Part shown: positions 53,201 through 62,053 of the stretch, piece by piece
Layout: each line of letters begins with the position of its first letter
How positions within the stretch are numbered: the first letter of the stretch is position 1
Origin: Bacteroides sp.
GTDB lineage: Bacteria > Bacteroidota > Bacteroidia > Bacteroidales > Bacteroidaceae
Assembly: GCA_017992695.1 (NCBI GenBank)
Contig: JAGOOC010000001.1
Coordinates: 62,001 to 126,000 of the forward strand
Length of the DNA stretch: 64,000 bases
Reading direction: 5' to 3'
Made by a program: the position numbers and the translations under genes
Notes under the pieces: generated by a model
What the model was told of the DNA's origin: nothing
Seen by the model: only the letters and a program-made list of their open reading frames with translations
Databases searched by the model: none

Positions 53201-54247
53201 TCCATCTCGGCAGGAGCCGGAACGGGCATCGGACTGGCTTTAACTAAGGGCATCATCGAACTGCATCATGGCACTATCCGGGTCGAGAGTGAGCTGGGCA
53301 AAGGTAGTTGCTTCATCATCACCCTAAAGCTAGGCAACAAACACTTTGACAAGGAACAGCTTTCTCTAGAGCCCGATGCAAGTAGTCAGACAGATGTATT
53401 TATACCTCAAACCGATGAACCTGCCGAACTGCTGTCAGAGCCGATTGAGCCGTACAAGCGAATTCCTAATGCAAAGATGCTTATTGTAGAAGATAACGAA
53501 TCTATCTTAAAGATGTTGGTTGATATTTTCCAACTGTTCTATCAGGTAACAACCGCCTCGGATGGAGTAGAAGCACTGGAACGCATACAGGAAGAGATGC
53601 CCAGCATTGTGCTAAGCGATGTGGTCATGCCGCGTATGTCGGGAACAGAGCTCTGTAAACAGATTAAGAGTGATTTTAATACATGCCACATCCCGGTTGT
53701 GTTACTAACTGCCCGAACAGCAGTAGAGCATAACATCGAGGGCTTGCGCATCGGGGCAGACGACTATATCACCAAACCGTTCAATATCAATATTCTTATA
53801 TCCCGCTGCAACAACCTAGTCAATTCACGTCTCTTGCTCCAAGAGAAGTTCAGCCGACAGCCACAGGCTTTTGCCCAGATGCTGGCAACCAACCCGATGG
53901 ACAAAGAGATGCTAGATCGAGCCATGGAAATCATTGAACAGCATTTGGATAACACTGAGTTTAACGTCAACACCTTTGCTCGTGAAATGGGCATGGCACG
54001 CACCAACTTGTTTACAAAACTAAAGGCTATCACCGGGCAAACTCCGAATGATTTCATCCTGACCATACGTTTGAAGAAGGGAGCACTCATGCTACGAAAC
54101 AACCCAGAACTTAACATCTCCGAAATATCAGATAAGATTGGATTCTCTTCATCGCGTTATTTCAGCAAATGTTTTAAAGATGTTTATCAGGTTAGCCCGA
54201 TGAGCTATCGGAAAGGAGAAACTGAAGGCGAGGGAAATAGTGAATAA
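50201..54247 (+). CDS. Hybrid two-component system regulator of the glycosaminoglycan locus
   Basis: A 1348-residue one-protein sensor-regulator. A signal peptide (KKLFIYYLLAFSTIAIWAQ) leads into fourteen-bladed-propeller-type repeats (LWIGT and similar, about residues 25-690), a Y_Y_Y domain to 765 and a membrane helix near 770-795. Histidine kinase follows with His831 in SHEFRTP, NNLLSNALKHT and DTGTG boxes, then a receiver with phospho-acceptor Asp1140, and an AraC-type helix-turn-helix at the end (ISEISDKIGFSSSRYFSKCF). It would sense an unsaturated disaccharide in the periplasm and activate the locus. No ATG is in frame before the signal peptide, so GTG at 50201 is the likely start. From memory the B. 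thetaiotaomicron counterpart is BT_3334. Confidence 0.92.
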   Translation: MKKLFIYYLLAFSTIAIWAQDRELTFSHLTTNDGLSQFSANSLYIDENGMLWIGTREGLNRYNGNDIKTYKLEKNNPYSLFCNTVIRITGNKQGKIYLLCTEGVAQFDFHSQRFNTLLQGNVTGIYYKEKLYIGKKNEIYVFNEHTQNFDLYYQLAVKDAVISCLHLDNKKNLWIGTENNGVYKLLADKQLVHPIERGNITSIYEDSKQELWIGSWDKGLFHIEANGQIENLRHNPSNKHSISSDFVRTCCEDDAGNIWIGTFQGLNCYNKRNKQIDNYTQNRDKTEGLTHSSIWSIVKDPQGTLWLGTYFGGVNYFNPEYEIYTRYKTADNGQNGLSSPVVGRMTEDRLGNLWICTEGGGINIYDRKNKTFKWLKQEAGRNSISHNNVKAIYYDEKNEVMWIGTHLGGLNKLNLRTNQFTHYRSVENDSTTLPSDIIRDITPYGNHLIIGTQNGVSLFDPQTGRCKQLFKDSKAGRAIRIVADLFMDKDSTLWIAATGEGVYTYRFDNKQLKNYQHHPDKANSLSNNNINSITQDSQGRLWFSTSGSGLDLYLPETGRFENFDMQRNGLSSDCIYEVCESSIQKGNLLLITNQGFSEFSYANGTFRNYNTENGFPLTAVNENAMYITHDGEVFLGGVQGMISFREKNLHFKLKPYHITLSRLFVNGREVNPNDGTGILSQSLCYTQEITLEADQSMFSVEYATSNFIPANQDNVFYRLEGFSNDWNDTHQLQKLITYTNLNPGTYTLVIKGNIDLTKEIRLIIHVLPPWYKTWWAYLIYTLILGGLLGYLIRTYKSRIKLRESLKYEQKHIEDVEKLNQSKLLFFTNISHEFRTPLTLIVGQVEALLQVQSFAPQVYGKILGIYKSSIQLRELITELLDFRKQEQGHMKIKVKNHNLVNFLYENYLLFLGYTNSKQINFQFVKEEEVIEAWYDQKQMQKVINNLLSNALKHTKEADTISINIRKEENQAIIEVRDTGTGINATEVDKIFDRFYQTEQPDSISAGAGTGIGLALTKGIIELHHGTIRVESELGKGSCFIITLKLGNKHFDKEQLSLEPDASSQTDVFIPQTDEPAELLSEPIEPYKRIPNAKMLIVEDNESILKMLVDIFQLFYQVTTASDGVEALERIQEEMPSIVLSDVVMPRMSGTELCKQIKSDFNTCHIPVVLLTARTAVEHNIEGLRIGADDYITKPFNINILISRCNNLVNSRLLLQEKFSRQPQAFAQMLATNPMDKEMLDRAMEIIEQHLDNTEFNVNTFAREMGMARTNLFTKLKAITGQTPNDFILTIRLKKGALMLRNNPELNISEISDKIGFSSSRYFSKCFKDVYQVSPMSYRKGETEGEGNSE

Positions 54248-54316
54248 TAATTCGTTCTCTGTACTTTTTTAGCCCATGTTCGTACGGTGTTATCCTAGCG
54301 ATCCTTCTTTTAGAGA

Positions 54317-54324
54317 TACCTTTG
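54317..54324 (+). promoter_or_regulatory. Promoter -7 box for the sulfatase at 54355
   Basis: TACCTTTG followed by C, 30 bp before the ATG at 54355. The upstream box is not recognisable, which fits activator dependence. Confidence 0.55.
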
Positions 54325-54354
54325 CGCAAAAGAAACCCCTAAAAGAATCATATC

Positions 54355-55893
54355 ATGTCTATTTTATCACGTACACTACCTTTGCTTCCGGGCATAGCCT
54401 TCTTGGCCGGATGTGGAAGTAAAGCTCAAAAAGAAATCACAAAGAATAATCTGCAACAACCTAATGTCATCTATATTTTTGCAGACGACTTGGGTATTGG
54501 CGACTTAAGTTGCTATGGTGCCGACAGGGTGAGCACTCCTAATATTGACCGCTTAGCGGGACAAGGATTACAGTTTACCAACGCTTACGCCACCTCGGCA
54601 ACCAGTACGCCCTCGCGTTTCGGACTGCTTACAGGAATGTATCCCTGGCGACAAACCAATACCGGCATTGCTCCGGGTAATTCTGAACTCATTATCGATA
54701 CAGCTTGTGTCACCATGGCCGACATGATGAAAGAGGCCGGATATGCTACCGGAGTGATCGGGAAGTGGCACTTGGGGCTAGGACCCAAAGGAGGAACCGA
54801 CTTCAATAAGAAAATCTCGCCCAACACTCAAGACATTGGCTTCGATTATGAGTTTATTATCCCCGCCACGGTAGACCGTGTTCCTTGTGTGTTCGTTGAG
54901 AACGGACGGGTAGTCAATCTCGATCCGAACGATCCCATCCGTGTAGATTATAATCAGAAAGTGGGCAATTGGCCTACAGGAGAAGAGAACCCCGAATTAG
55001 TTACCCTCAAACCTAGTCAGGGGCATAACAACACCATTATTAATGGTATTCCGCGCATCGGCTGGATGACGGGTGGACAAACAGCACTCTGGAAAGACGA
55101 AGAGATAGCCGATGTGATTACCCAGAAAGCAAAAAACTTCATCGGGACGCATAAGAACGAACCTTTTTTCTTATACATGGGTACACAAGATGTTCATGTG
55201 CCGCGTATTCCCCACCCTCGTTTTGCCGGCAAAAGCGGATTGGGTACACGTGGCGACGTTATCCTGCAACTCGACTGGACAATTGGCGAAATCATGCAGA
55301 CTCTCGACAGCCTCCAACTAGCCGATAACACCATTTTCATTTTTACAAGTGACAATGGCCCGGTTATTGACGATGGTTACCAAGATCGAGCACGCGAACT
55401 GCTCAATGGACATACGCCAATGGGCATTTATCGTGGTGGCAAATACAGTGTTTATGAAGCGGGTACCCGTGTTCCCTTTATCGTGCGTTGGCCTGCCGGG
55501 ATTAAACCGAGCAAACAACAAGCACTATTCTCACAAATAGACGTATATGCTTCACTGGCTTCACTGCTTAACCAGCCCCTGAAAGCAGGTGCTGCTCCCG
55601 ATAGTCAAGATCATTTAAATACGTTATTGGGCAAAGAAGATACCAGTCGAGATTATATCATCCAACAGAACCTGAACAACACATTGGCTATCATCCAAGG
55701 GCAATGGAAATACATTGAACCCAGTGACAAATCAGCTCTTGAGCCTTGGACAAAGACCGAACTAGGCAATAACAAGAAAGCTCAGCTTTATGATTTATCG
55801 ATCGATCCGAGCGAAAAGCGAAACCTAGCAGGAGAGAATCAGGGGGTCGTGAAAAATTTAGCTGCAACTCTGCAAGCGATTAAAGCTAAATAA
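54355..55893 (+). CDS. Ser-type sulfatase lipoprotein (probable GalNAc-6-O-sulfatase, S1 family)
   Basis: A 512-residue sulfatase with a lipoprotein signal ending in LAGC (Cys20). VIYIFADDLGIGDLSCYG near residues 38-55 carries the metal ligands DD. The signature S-T-P-S-R starts at Ser84 and runs into FGLLTG, so the formylglycine again comes from serine. GKWHLGLG near 140, FIFTSDNGP near 325 and RVPFIVRWPAG near 375 are standard sulfatase blocks. Position between the hybrid regulator and the SusC/D genes matches what I recall for BT_3333, reported as a chondroitin 6-O-sulfatase on GalNAc; the specificity is inferred. It shares the direction of the regulator but has its own -7 box. Confidence 0.88.
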   Translation: MSILSRTLPLLPGIAFLAGCGSKAQKEITKNNLQQPNVIYIFADDLGIGDLSCYGADRVSTPNIDRLAGQGLQFTNAYATSATSTPSRFGLLTGMYPWRQTNTGIAPGNSELIIDTACVTMADMMKEAGYATGVIGKWHLGLGPKGGTDFNKKISPNTQDIGFDYEFIIPATVDRVPCVFVENGRVVNLDPNDPIRVDYNQKVGNWPTGEENPELVTLKPSQGHNNTIINGIPRIGWMTGGQTALWKDEEIADVITQKAKNFIGTHKNEPFFLYMGTQDVHVPRIPHPRFAGKSGLGTRGDVILQLDWTIGEIMQTLDSLQLADNTIFIFTSDNGPVIDDGYQDRARELLNGHTPMGIYRGGKYSVYEAGTRVPFIVRWPAGIKPSKQQALFSQIDVYASLASLLNQPLKAGAAPDSQDHLNTLLGKEDTSRDYIIQQNLNNTLAIIQGQWKYIEPSDKSALEPWTKTELGNNKKAQLYDLSIDPSEKRNLAGENQGVVKNLAATLQAIKAK

Positions 55894-55907
55894 GACCAAT
55901 GTAGAAA

Positions 55908-55942
55908 GGCTTCACTTGCTCAAAAATTTTGCAAGTGAAGCC
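55908..55942. terminator. Bidirectional terminator between sulfatase and surface-binding protein genes
   Basis: A perfect 12 bp stem, GGCTTCACTTGC at 55908-55919 with its complement at 55931-55942, and an 11-base AT-rich loop. It lies between the convergent stops at 55893 and 55981. Confidence 0.8.
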
Positions 55943-55980
55943 ATAACTATGTGGATAATAAACAATCTAATTGTAATTCA

Positions 55981-56949
55981 TTATTTTACTTCAATAGTCA
56001 TTTCTTTTAATACCACTTTGCGCCCATCGACATTGGCATTACCTGCCAAGAAACTTACCGTATAGATGCCTGGAGAGTTAAATGTATAACTATAGCTTGT
56101 TATGGTTCTATTCATATTTTTAATAGCCTCGCCAGTATCGGGTATACAACTGTTGAGCTTAATCTTTTCACTAATCAACCAGTCATCATTATCGGCCCAA
56201 GTGGCGTGCGTATTGCTTCCTCCTTGCATCTGAATCTTATTTAGTTTCGCTAATTCAATCAAACTCCATGTGCCCTGAATTAAACTTCCAGATACTACTT
56301 TTTTATAGCAGTTGTTCTCTTTATTAGAGGGTTTGATATCAAAGCAGGAGAAGTTCATTCCATCACCTTTAGTTTGAACAAGAGCTCCATTCTTTAATTT
56401 ATTAGAGACCAGCAAGTCGGTAATGACAATAGTGCGCTGAGGTGTTGTTTGTGTATTTCCTTTGTATTGAAAGGCAAGGACAAACCCGTTCTGATACTCT
56501 TTCAAGTCAAGATCACCCGTTTTCGTCACTTTACCGTCGGCTATTTTGCATTGTTCGGTTATATCGTTCCATGCATGCGTTTGAATCAAAGAACGGTCGG
56601 CTACAGTATCTTTCTGTGTCAATCCAGGAAAGTCTTTAGAGAGATAAATTCTTAATGCGTTCGTCTGGGTGCCATATTTGGAGTCTACTGTAAACGAAAG
56701 TGTTGACTGCTCAATCTCCGAAGGATCCAGCTCTATCCGGTTTCTATTGATATATTTATGCCCGTCTTCACCCGAAAAGAAAGTAATAAAATTAGGATTC
56801 CCATCGAGCTGAAAATGAACAGGTTCGCCAGCGGTAACCACAGTTTTATCAGGGGTTACATTAAAGTCTACATCTTCGATGGTCATTTTGTTGCAGGCAC
56901 TCTGCAACACTAAAACAATCATCCCACCTATAAATATATATTTTTTCAT
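55981..56949 (-). CDS. Surface glycan-binding lipoprotein (DUF5017-like, SusE position)
   Basis: A 322-residue lipoprotein with signal ending in QSAC (Cys19). Residues 20-115 form an Ig/PKD-like domain (FNVTPDKTVVTAGEPVHFQLDGN, ITFFSGEDGHKYINRNR), which matches DUF5017. The remaining 200 residues are a beta-rich domain expected to bind the glycan, with several exposed Trp and Tyr (THAWNDITEQ, GTWSLIELAKLNKI, ATWADNDDWLISEKI). It is the third gene after SusC and SusD, 32 bp after SusD, where such loci keep their surface glycan-binding protein. It would hold chondroitin-type chains at the cell surface. No enzyme motif is present. Confidence 0.82.
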   Translation of the reverse strand: MKKYIFIGGMIVLVLQSACNKMTIEDVDFNVTPDKTVVTAGEPVHFQLDGNPNFITFFSGEDGHKYINRNRIELDPSEIEQSTLSFTVDSKYGTQTNALRIYLSKDFPGLTQKDTVADRSLIQTHAWNDITEQCKIADGKVTKTGDLDLKEYQNGFVLAFQYKGNTQTTPQRTIVITDLLVSNKLKNGALVQTKGDGMNFSCFDIKPSNKENNCYKKVVSGSLIQGTWSLIELAKLNKIQMQGGSNTHATWADNDDWLISEKIKLNSCIPDTGEAIKNMNRTITSYSYTFNSPGIYTVSFLAGNANVDGRKVVLKEMTIEVK

Positions 56950-56981
56950 ATTGTACTCTTTTGATTAATTAAACCATTTAT

Positions 56982-58673
56982 TTATTTCCAAGCAGCACTC
57001 TGTTGCAACAGTTTGTTCAGACCCAGTTCGCGATTGGGAATTGGTAACCATTTATAGCGCTCTGTAGCGTTATTAGCATAACTAACAGCAAACTTCTTGC
57101 CCGATGACCAACGAGAATCGGCTGTATTCAAAGCAACAAATCGCATTGTTGAGATGTACTCATCCCAACGAATCAGGTCGTACTTACGTGTTCCTTCAAA
57201 ACAAAGTTCGCGAGCTCGCTCGTCTTTAACTAACTGTTTGAAAGATGCATAGTCCATGCCGGCAGCCTCTATGACACCGGCAATGCTTCTGCGGCGAACT
57301 TCATTTATAGCATCATAGGCAGCCTTTGTCGGTCCGTTGTTTACCTCATTCTCAGCTTCGGCAATCATTAACAGAACGTCAGCATAACGTAGTATGGGGT
57401 AATTGATCGGAGTCTGATTCTTGTCGCGTGGCAGGACTTTTTCGTACTCACGACGGTATTTTCCGGCATTACGTTCCACGTATTCCGTAGCCGCAAAAGT
57501 TCCTTTATCCGCACCATCTGCATCCGTCTTTTTATCACCTTTATATCCCCAATACCCTTTCAGATACTCGTTCTTGGAATTCTTCACATAGCGGTAAGGG
57601 GCGATGTTCCAATCTCTGCGAACATCGGGATGAAGTTTTTCTTTGAGGCTTCCTTGTTCAAAGCCATCATCAACCAAACCGTCACAATTCAAGTCGTTAT
57701 ACATATCCCATAAGTTGAGTGTACAAGAGATAAAGCCGTAGCTATATCCCTCCGAAGAGGTGGTGGCATCTCCATTGGCAATGCCAATCGTATTGCCAAT
57801 ACGACCCGACCCTTGGTGTGCATCCTGACGATTACCTTTCATTTCTGCCTCCCAGATAGACTCACGGTATTTCGTATCGGCTACATCGGCAGCCAGGTTG
57901 ATAAACACCTCCTTGTAATCGGGATTCAAACGGTGTTTCGCATCCTTGTTTACCTGTTTTGCCCAGAAGGCAGCTTTCTCGTACATCGGCTTGCCACCAT
58001 TGGTAGGCCAGCCGGCGATCTTCAGATATACACGAGATAAAATACCACGTACGGTAGATTTATTGATGCGTCCGGCAGGAACCTGATCTATTTCAGCTAC
58101 CATTGCTTCGGCCTCTTCCATCTCTCTTACCACATTCTCAAGGACCGTTTTCATGGGTGTGTTAGGTATATCAACATCTGTTACCGACTTCTGAGAGGTA
58201 GTACGATAAGGTACATCTCCCCAAGATTGTGCCAGCAAGAAGTAATAGTAAGCCCGCAGAAACTTTGCTTCACCACTGTAGATCGTCAAGGTGGCATCGT
58301 CCATGTCGGGCACACGACCTATCTCTTCGAGCAGAAAGTTGATGTTATTGATTGCATCATACAGATTCTTCCAAAGGTTAAGTACATCATTGTCACTAGT
58401 GCTGATGTTGTTATTGTATATACCTACTGGGATGGTGTTACGATCGTAGTAACCTAAATCGTCAGTACCAACCACCATCAGTGGATATACATTACCGTAC
58501 AACGCATCTTGAGTGAGGCGGTTATAGGCCGTGGTCAATGACATAAAAGCTTCCTGCTTGTTCTTAAAGAAGTTTTCGGGAGCTACAAAATCTTTCGGAA
58601 CGGTATTCAGAAAATCGCATGATCCGAGACAGAGAGATAGTGCTATGATCGTAATTATCTTATTGCATTTCAT
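56982..58673 (-). CDS. SusD-like outer-membrane nutrient-binding lipoprotein
   Basis: A 563-residue SusD/RagB protein with lipoprotein signal ending in LGSC (Cys19). FLNTVPKDFVAPENFFKNKQEAFMSLTTAYN near residues 21-51 is the classic N-terminal block. AKFLRAYYYFLLAQSWGDVPYRT near 135-157 is the helical TPR core. The C-terminal SusD block contains PINYPILRYADVLLMIAEAENEVN near 425-450 and RARELCFEGTRKYDLIRWDEY near 490-511. It forms the lid over the SusC transporter and binds the glycan. It is 20 bp after the SusC gene on the same strand. Confidence 0.95.
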   Translation of the reverse strand: MKCNKIITIIALSLCLGSCDFLNTVPKDFVAPENFFKNKQEAFMSLTTAYNRLTQDALYGNVYPLMVVGTDDLGYYDRNTIPVGIYNNNISTSDNDVLNLWKNLYDAINNINFLLEEIGRVPDMDDATLTIYSGEAKFLRAYYYFLLAQSWGDVPYRTTSQKSVTDVDIPNTPMKTVLENVVREMEEAEAMVAEIDQVPAGRINKSTVRGILSRVYLKIAGWPTNGGKPMYEKAAFWAKQVNKDAKHRLNPDYKEVFINLAADVADTKYRESIWEAEMKGNRQDAHQGSGRIGNTIGIANGDATTSSEGYSYGFISCTLNLWDMYNDLNCDGLVDDGFEQGSLKEKLHPDVRRDWNIAPYRYVKNSKNEYLKGYWGYKGDKKTDADGADKGTFAATEYVERNAGKYRREYEKVLPRDKNQTPINYPILRYADVLLMIAEAENEVNNGPTKAAYDAINEVRRRSIAGVIEAAGMDYASFKQLVKDERARELCFEGTRKYDLIRWDEYISTMRFVALNTADSRWSSGKKFAVSYANNATERYKWLPIPNRELGLNKLLQQSAAWK

Positions 58674-58693
58674 TGTCTTTCTATATTTAATGG

Positions 58694-61600
58694 TTAAAAT
58701 CCGATGTTTAATCCCACTGAGAAATTGTAAGCCCGTGGATAAGCAGAGTAATCAAATCCCGGAGTCAAAGCCGAGTTTCGCACAGATACTTCGGGATCGT
58801 AGCCCGAATATGAGGTGAAAGTAAGCAGGTTATCACCCGATACAAATACTCTCGCGGACGATAATGTCCATTTCTTTACCAGCATAGCGGGGAAATTATA
58901 ACCCAGCGACAAGGTTTTCAAACGAATATAAGAGCCGTCTTCTATCACACGAGATGAAAACACTTTGGGTCCTTGACCACGCACTGCAGGAATATCACTA
59001 TAGGGATTATCCGATGTCCAGCGGTTGGCATAGGTAGCAAACATATTGGTATCCTTTCTAGGCTCTCCATTCTCGAACAACAAGCGGTTGGCATTGATGA
59101 TGTCATTGCCATAAGACCATTGGAAGAAGACAGACAGGTCAAAGTTCTTATAGGTAAAATTATTGGTGAATCCCCCCGTATGTAGAGGGTGTCCACGGCC
59201 AATAATAGTGCGGTCATCATCGTTTACCGACCCGTCACCATTGATGTCCTTATACTTTGCCGTTCCCGGTTTGATACTACTACGGTCTCCTCCATTATTG
59301 GGCACATTGGCTTTCAGAATATAATCTCCCGACGGTGTCTTATCAAAATCTTCGTATTTGTAAGTACCTTCGTAGACAAAGCCATACATCAGACCAACTG
59401 GCTGACCCACTTGTGCAATATAAGAAGGAGTCTGATAACCGTTGTCAAAAGAAACAGTGCTCAACAAAGTTTCCTGACCGGCATTCAAGTCAAGAATCTT
59501 TCCACGGTTGAAAGATATATTAAAGTTGGTGTTCCATGTAAACGCTTTGGTTTTGATATTCTGTGTTTCAATTGTCAACTCCAAACCACGGTTCTGCATC
59601 TTACCAATGTTCTTAAAAGCAGTGGAGAAACCGGTCGTGAACGGAAGGTCGGCATTCAACAACAAGTCGCGAGTTTCCTTATTATAAATATCTACCGTCA
59701 GGCTAATGCGGTCATTGAAAAAGCCCAAGTCAAGACCCAGATTGGTTTGGGCGGTTGTTTCCCATTTCAAATCGGCATTTGGCAGTGAACTAAGGGCATA
59801 TCCTGGATAGTAACTATTGGCAAAAGGATACTCGGTGGTGACGCTCGAATATAGTTTTGCATAAGCCGCAAAATCAGAGACACGGTTGTTTCCGGTCAAT
59901 CCCCAACTCAGTCGAACTTTACCGCTGCTTAACCATCCCGATGCACTTTCGGCAAATGCCTCTCGGTTGAAATTCCAGGCTGCTGATGCCGAAGGAAAAT
60001 ATCCCCAACGGTTGTTTCCTAAGAATTTAGAAGAACCGTCTGAACGGAAAGAGGCAGTCAGGTAGTACTTCGCATCATAATTATAGTTTACACGACCTAA
60101 ATAAGACATTAGTTTAGATTCCGACAAAGCAGATTCGACCCTAATTGGTGTACCCTCATCCATGCCGCTCATACCTAGTGCTTCGTTCGTGATCTGTTGA
60201 ACATCCATACGGTAATATTTGCTATAATCGCTCTGGAAAGTGATACCAGCAAGCATATTGAGATTATGCTTCTTCTTGAATGTTTTTACATAAGTAAGAA
60301 TATTTTCATTTAGCCAGGAGCGGTTTTCTTCGGTACGCATCGAAGCATTAACTCCCTCCGAACGGCTCGGATTACCGTAACGTGTTTTCGAGTTATTAAA
60401 CGACTCGCTCAATACATTTTTCAAACGATACCCGGCCGAAACTTTCGCTTTCAAACCAGTTAAAATTTTATATTCTACAAAAGCATTGGCTACTAGGTTA
60501 TCTTCAATACGCTTCCTATACTCTTCGCGAGAAGAGAGAATGGGGTTGAAGCGATAATCATTGGCCTGATCAACAGCGGGGTCGTACAAAGAGTTCAATA
60601 AGTCAGTGTCATCATAGGTTAGTGGACGATATCCCCATACGCTATACATCAAACTACTGGTAGCACTCGATACCGTGCTCGATGGAGAGGCCCCATTGGT
60701 GATTGCACGCGAGTAGTTGGCATTCATATTGACAGAGAAACGATCACTAATTTTCTGATCCAAACTCATACGACCTTGATAACGCTCAAAATCAGAATTC
60801 ATTATGACCCCCTCCTGACTCAGGTAAGAAAGCGAAGTACTATAACGCGTTCCATCCTTACCACCGGTCAGTGATGCATAATGATTCTGCGTAAGTGCCG
60901 TGCGGAAAATTTCATTCTGCCAGTCATAATACGACACATTGCGATAATAATCGAGGTCTCGTACAACCTGATTGTCTCCTTCGCCCAGCGAACTAAAATA
61001 AGTATTATCCATTTCTGCTTTCGTACGCACCTCTGTTTGCAGCTTAACAAATTCGTAGGGATCAAGCATATCCAGTTTATTGGTTATCTTCTGTACACTG
61101 AAGCTACCGTTATAGGTTACTGTTGGTTTGCCGACTACCCCTTTCTTGGTGGTAATAATAACAACTCCATTGGAACCACGTGCACCATAGATTGCTGTAG
61201 CTGAAGCATCTTTTAAGATATCGAGTGATTCTATATCTGAGGGATTAATAGCAGCAGCGTTGGCATCTTCAACCGGGAAACCATCGATAACATAAAGAGG
61301 TGCATTCGACTGTGTCAAGGAGTTATTACCACGCACTACAATGTTGAAAGTGGAGCCCGGCATTCCCTCGTTAGACGAAACTTGAACACCTGCAACACGT
61401 CCGGCCAGGGCCTGATCGAAACTGGCGATAGGAGTTTTCATCATATCGGTAAGGTTTGCCTTTCCGGCAGCACCGGTAAAATCGCGTCTTTTCACCTCGG
61501 TATAACCAGTCGTAATAACAACTTCATCAAGTATCATAGCGTCTTCTTCCAACACAATCTTCACTGATGTTTGGTTTCCAATCTTAAATTCTTTTTTTTT

Positions 61601-61837
61601 ATAACCTATAAACGAGGTTGTTAGGATACTCGATTTATCAGGAGCATTAATGGAGAATTTGCCATAAAGGTCGGTAATTGTTCCAACAGTAGTGCCTTTA
61701 ATTGAAACATTCACTCCAGGCATTTCTTCGCCAAAGGCATCAGTAACCACACCGGTTACCTTCACTTGAGATTGGGCAGAGATTCCTGTACTCAACAAAA
61801 GAAGTATCAGTAACCATCTAAACTTTGCTGTTTGCAT
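58694..61837 (-). CDS. SusC-like TonB-dependent outer-membrane transporter
   Basis: A 1047-residue SusC/RagA protein. After a signal peptide (about residues 1-22) comes a carboxypeptidase-regulatory-like domain (KVTGVVTDAFGEEMPGVNVSIKG at 25-47). LDEVVITTGY near 103-112 is the TonB box region. The plug follows (APLYVIDGFPVED, DIESLDILKDASATAIYGARGSNGVVIITTKKG near 195-235), and a 22-strand barrel reaches the C-terminal aromatic residue. It imports glycosaminoglycan oligosaccharides with TonB energy. It is the first gene of the minus-strand SusC-SusD-binding-protein set. A -7 box lies at 61892-61899. No N-terminal STN sensor domain is present, so there is no sigma/anti-sigma control. Confidence 0.96.
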   Translation of the reverse strand: MQTAKFRWLLILLLLSTGISAQSQVKVTGVVTDAFGEEMPGVNVSIKGTTVGTITDLYGKFSINAPDKSSILTTSFIGYKKKEFKIGNQTSVKIVLEEDAMILDEVVITTGYTEVKRRDFTGAAGKANLTDMMKTPIASFDQALAGRVAGVQVSSNEGMPGSTFNIVVRGNNSLTQSNAPLYVIDGFPVEDANAAAINPSDIESLDILKDASATAIYGARGSNGVVIITTKKGVVGKPTVTYNGSFSVQKITNKLDMLDPYEFVKLQTEVRTKAEMDNTYFSSLGEGDNQVVRDLDYYRNVSYYDWQNEIFRTALTQNHYASLTGGKDGTRYSTSLSYLSQEGVIMNSDFERYQGRMSLDQKISDRFSVNMNANYSRAITNGASPSSTVSSATSSLMYSVWGYRPLTYDDTDLLNSLYDPAVDQANDYRFNPILSSREEYRKRIEDNLVANAFVEYKILTGLKAKVSAGYRLKNVLSESFNNSKTRYGNPSRSEGVNASMRTEENRSWLNENILTYVKTFKKKHNLNMLAGITFQSDYSKYYRMDVQQITNEALGMSGMDEGTPIRVESALSESKLMSYLGRVNYNYDAKYYLTASFRSDGSSKFLGNNRWGYFPSASAAWNFNREAFAESASGWLSSGKVRLSWGLTGNNRVSDFAAYAKLYSSVTTEYPFANSYYPGYALSSLPNADLKWETTAQTNLGLDLGFFNDRISLTVDIYNKETRDLLLNADLPFTTGFSTAFKNIGKMQNRGLELTIETQNIKTKAFTWNTNFNISFNRGKILDLNAGQETLLSTVSFDNGYQTPSYIAQVGQPVGLMYGFVYEGTYKYEDFDKTPSGDYILKANVPNNGGDRSSIKPGTAKYKDINGDGSVNDDDRTIIGRGHPLHTGGFTNNFTYKNFDLSVFFQWSYGNDIINANRLLFENGEPRKDTNMFATYANRWTSDNPYSDIPAVRGQGPKVFSSRVIEDGSYIRLKTLSLGYNFPAMLVKKWTLSSARVFVSGDNLLTFTSYSGYDPEVSVRNSALTPGFDYSAYPRAYNFSVGLNIGF

Positions 61838-61891
61838 AAATAATTAGATTTGAAATAACATTTGGGATTCATTAAATAATTAATTCATCGA

Positions 61892-61899
61892 CAAAACTA
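61892..61899 (-). promoter_or_regulatory. Promoter -7 box for the SusC-SusD operon
   Basis: On the minus strand TAGTTTTG fits TAnnTTTG, 54 bp before the ATG at 61837. The upstream box is absent; an activator site for the AraC-type domain of the hybrid regulator is expected just upstream. Confidence 0.5.
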
Positions 61900-62053
61900 C
61901 ATCTTCTTGATCAGTTAGCTATGATCTTTTCATTCAAAAAAAGTTCAAAATTATCCATTCCATCATTTATAAAGGAACAGAGAGCACTTAATGATCTAAT
62001 CGGATATGATAAAGCTGACTATGTTACAGTTCATTTTACGCTCCCAATTAAAT

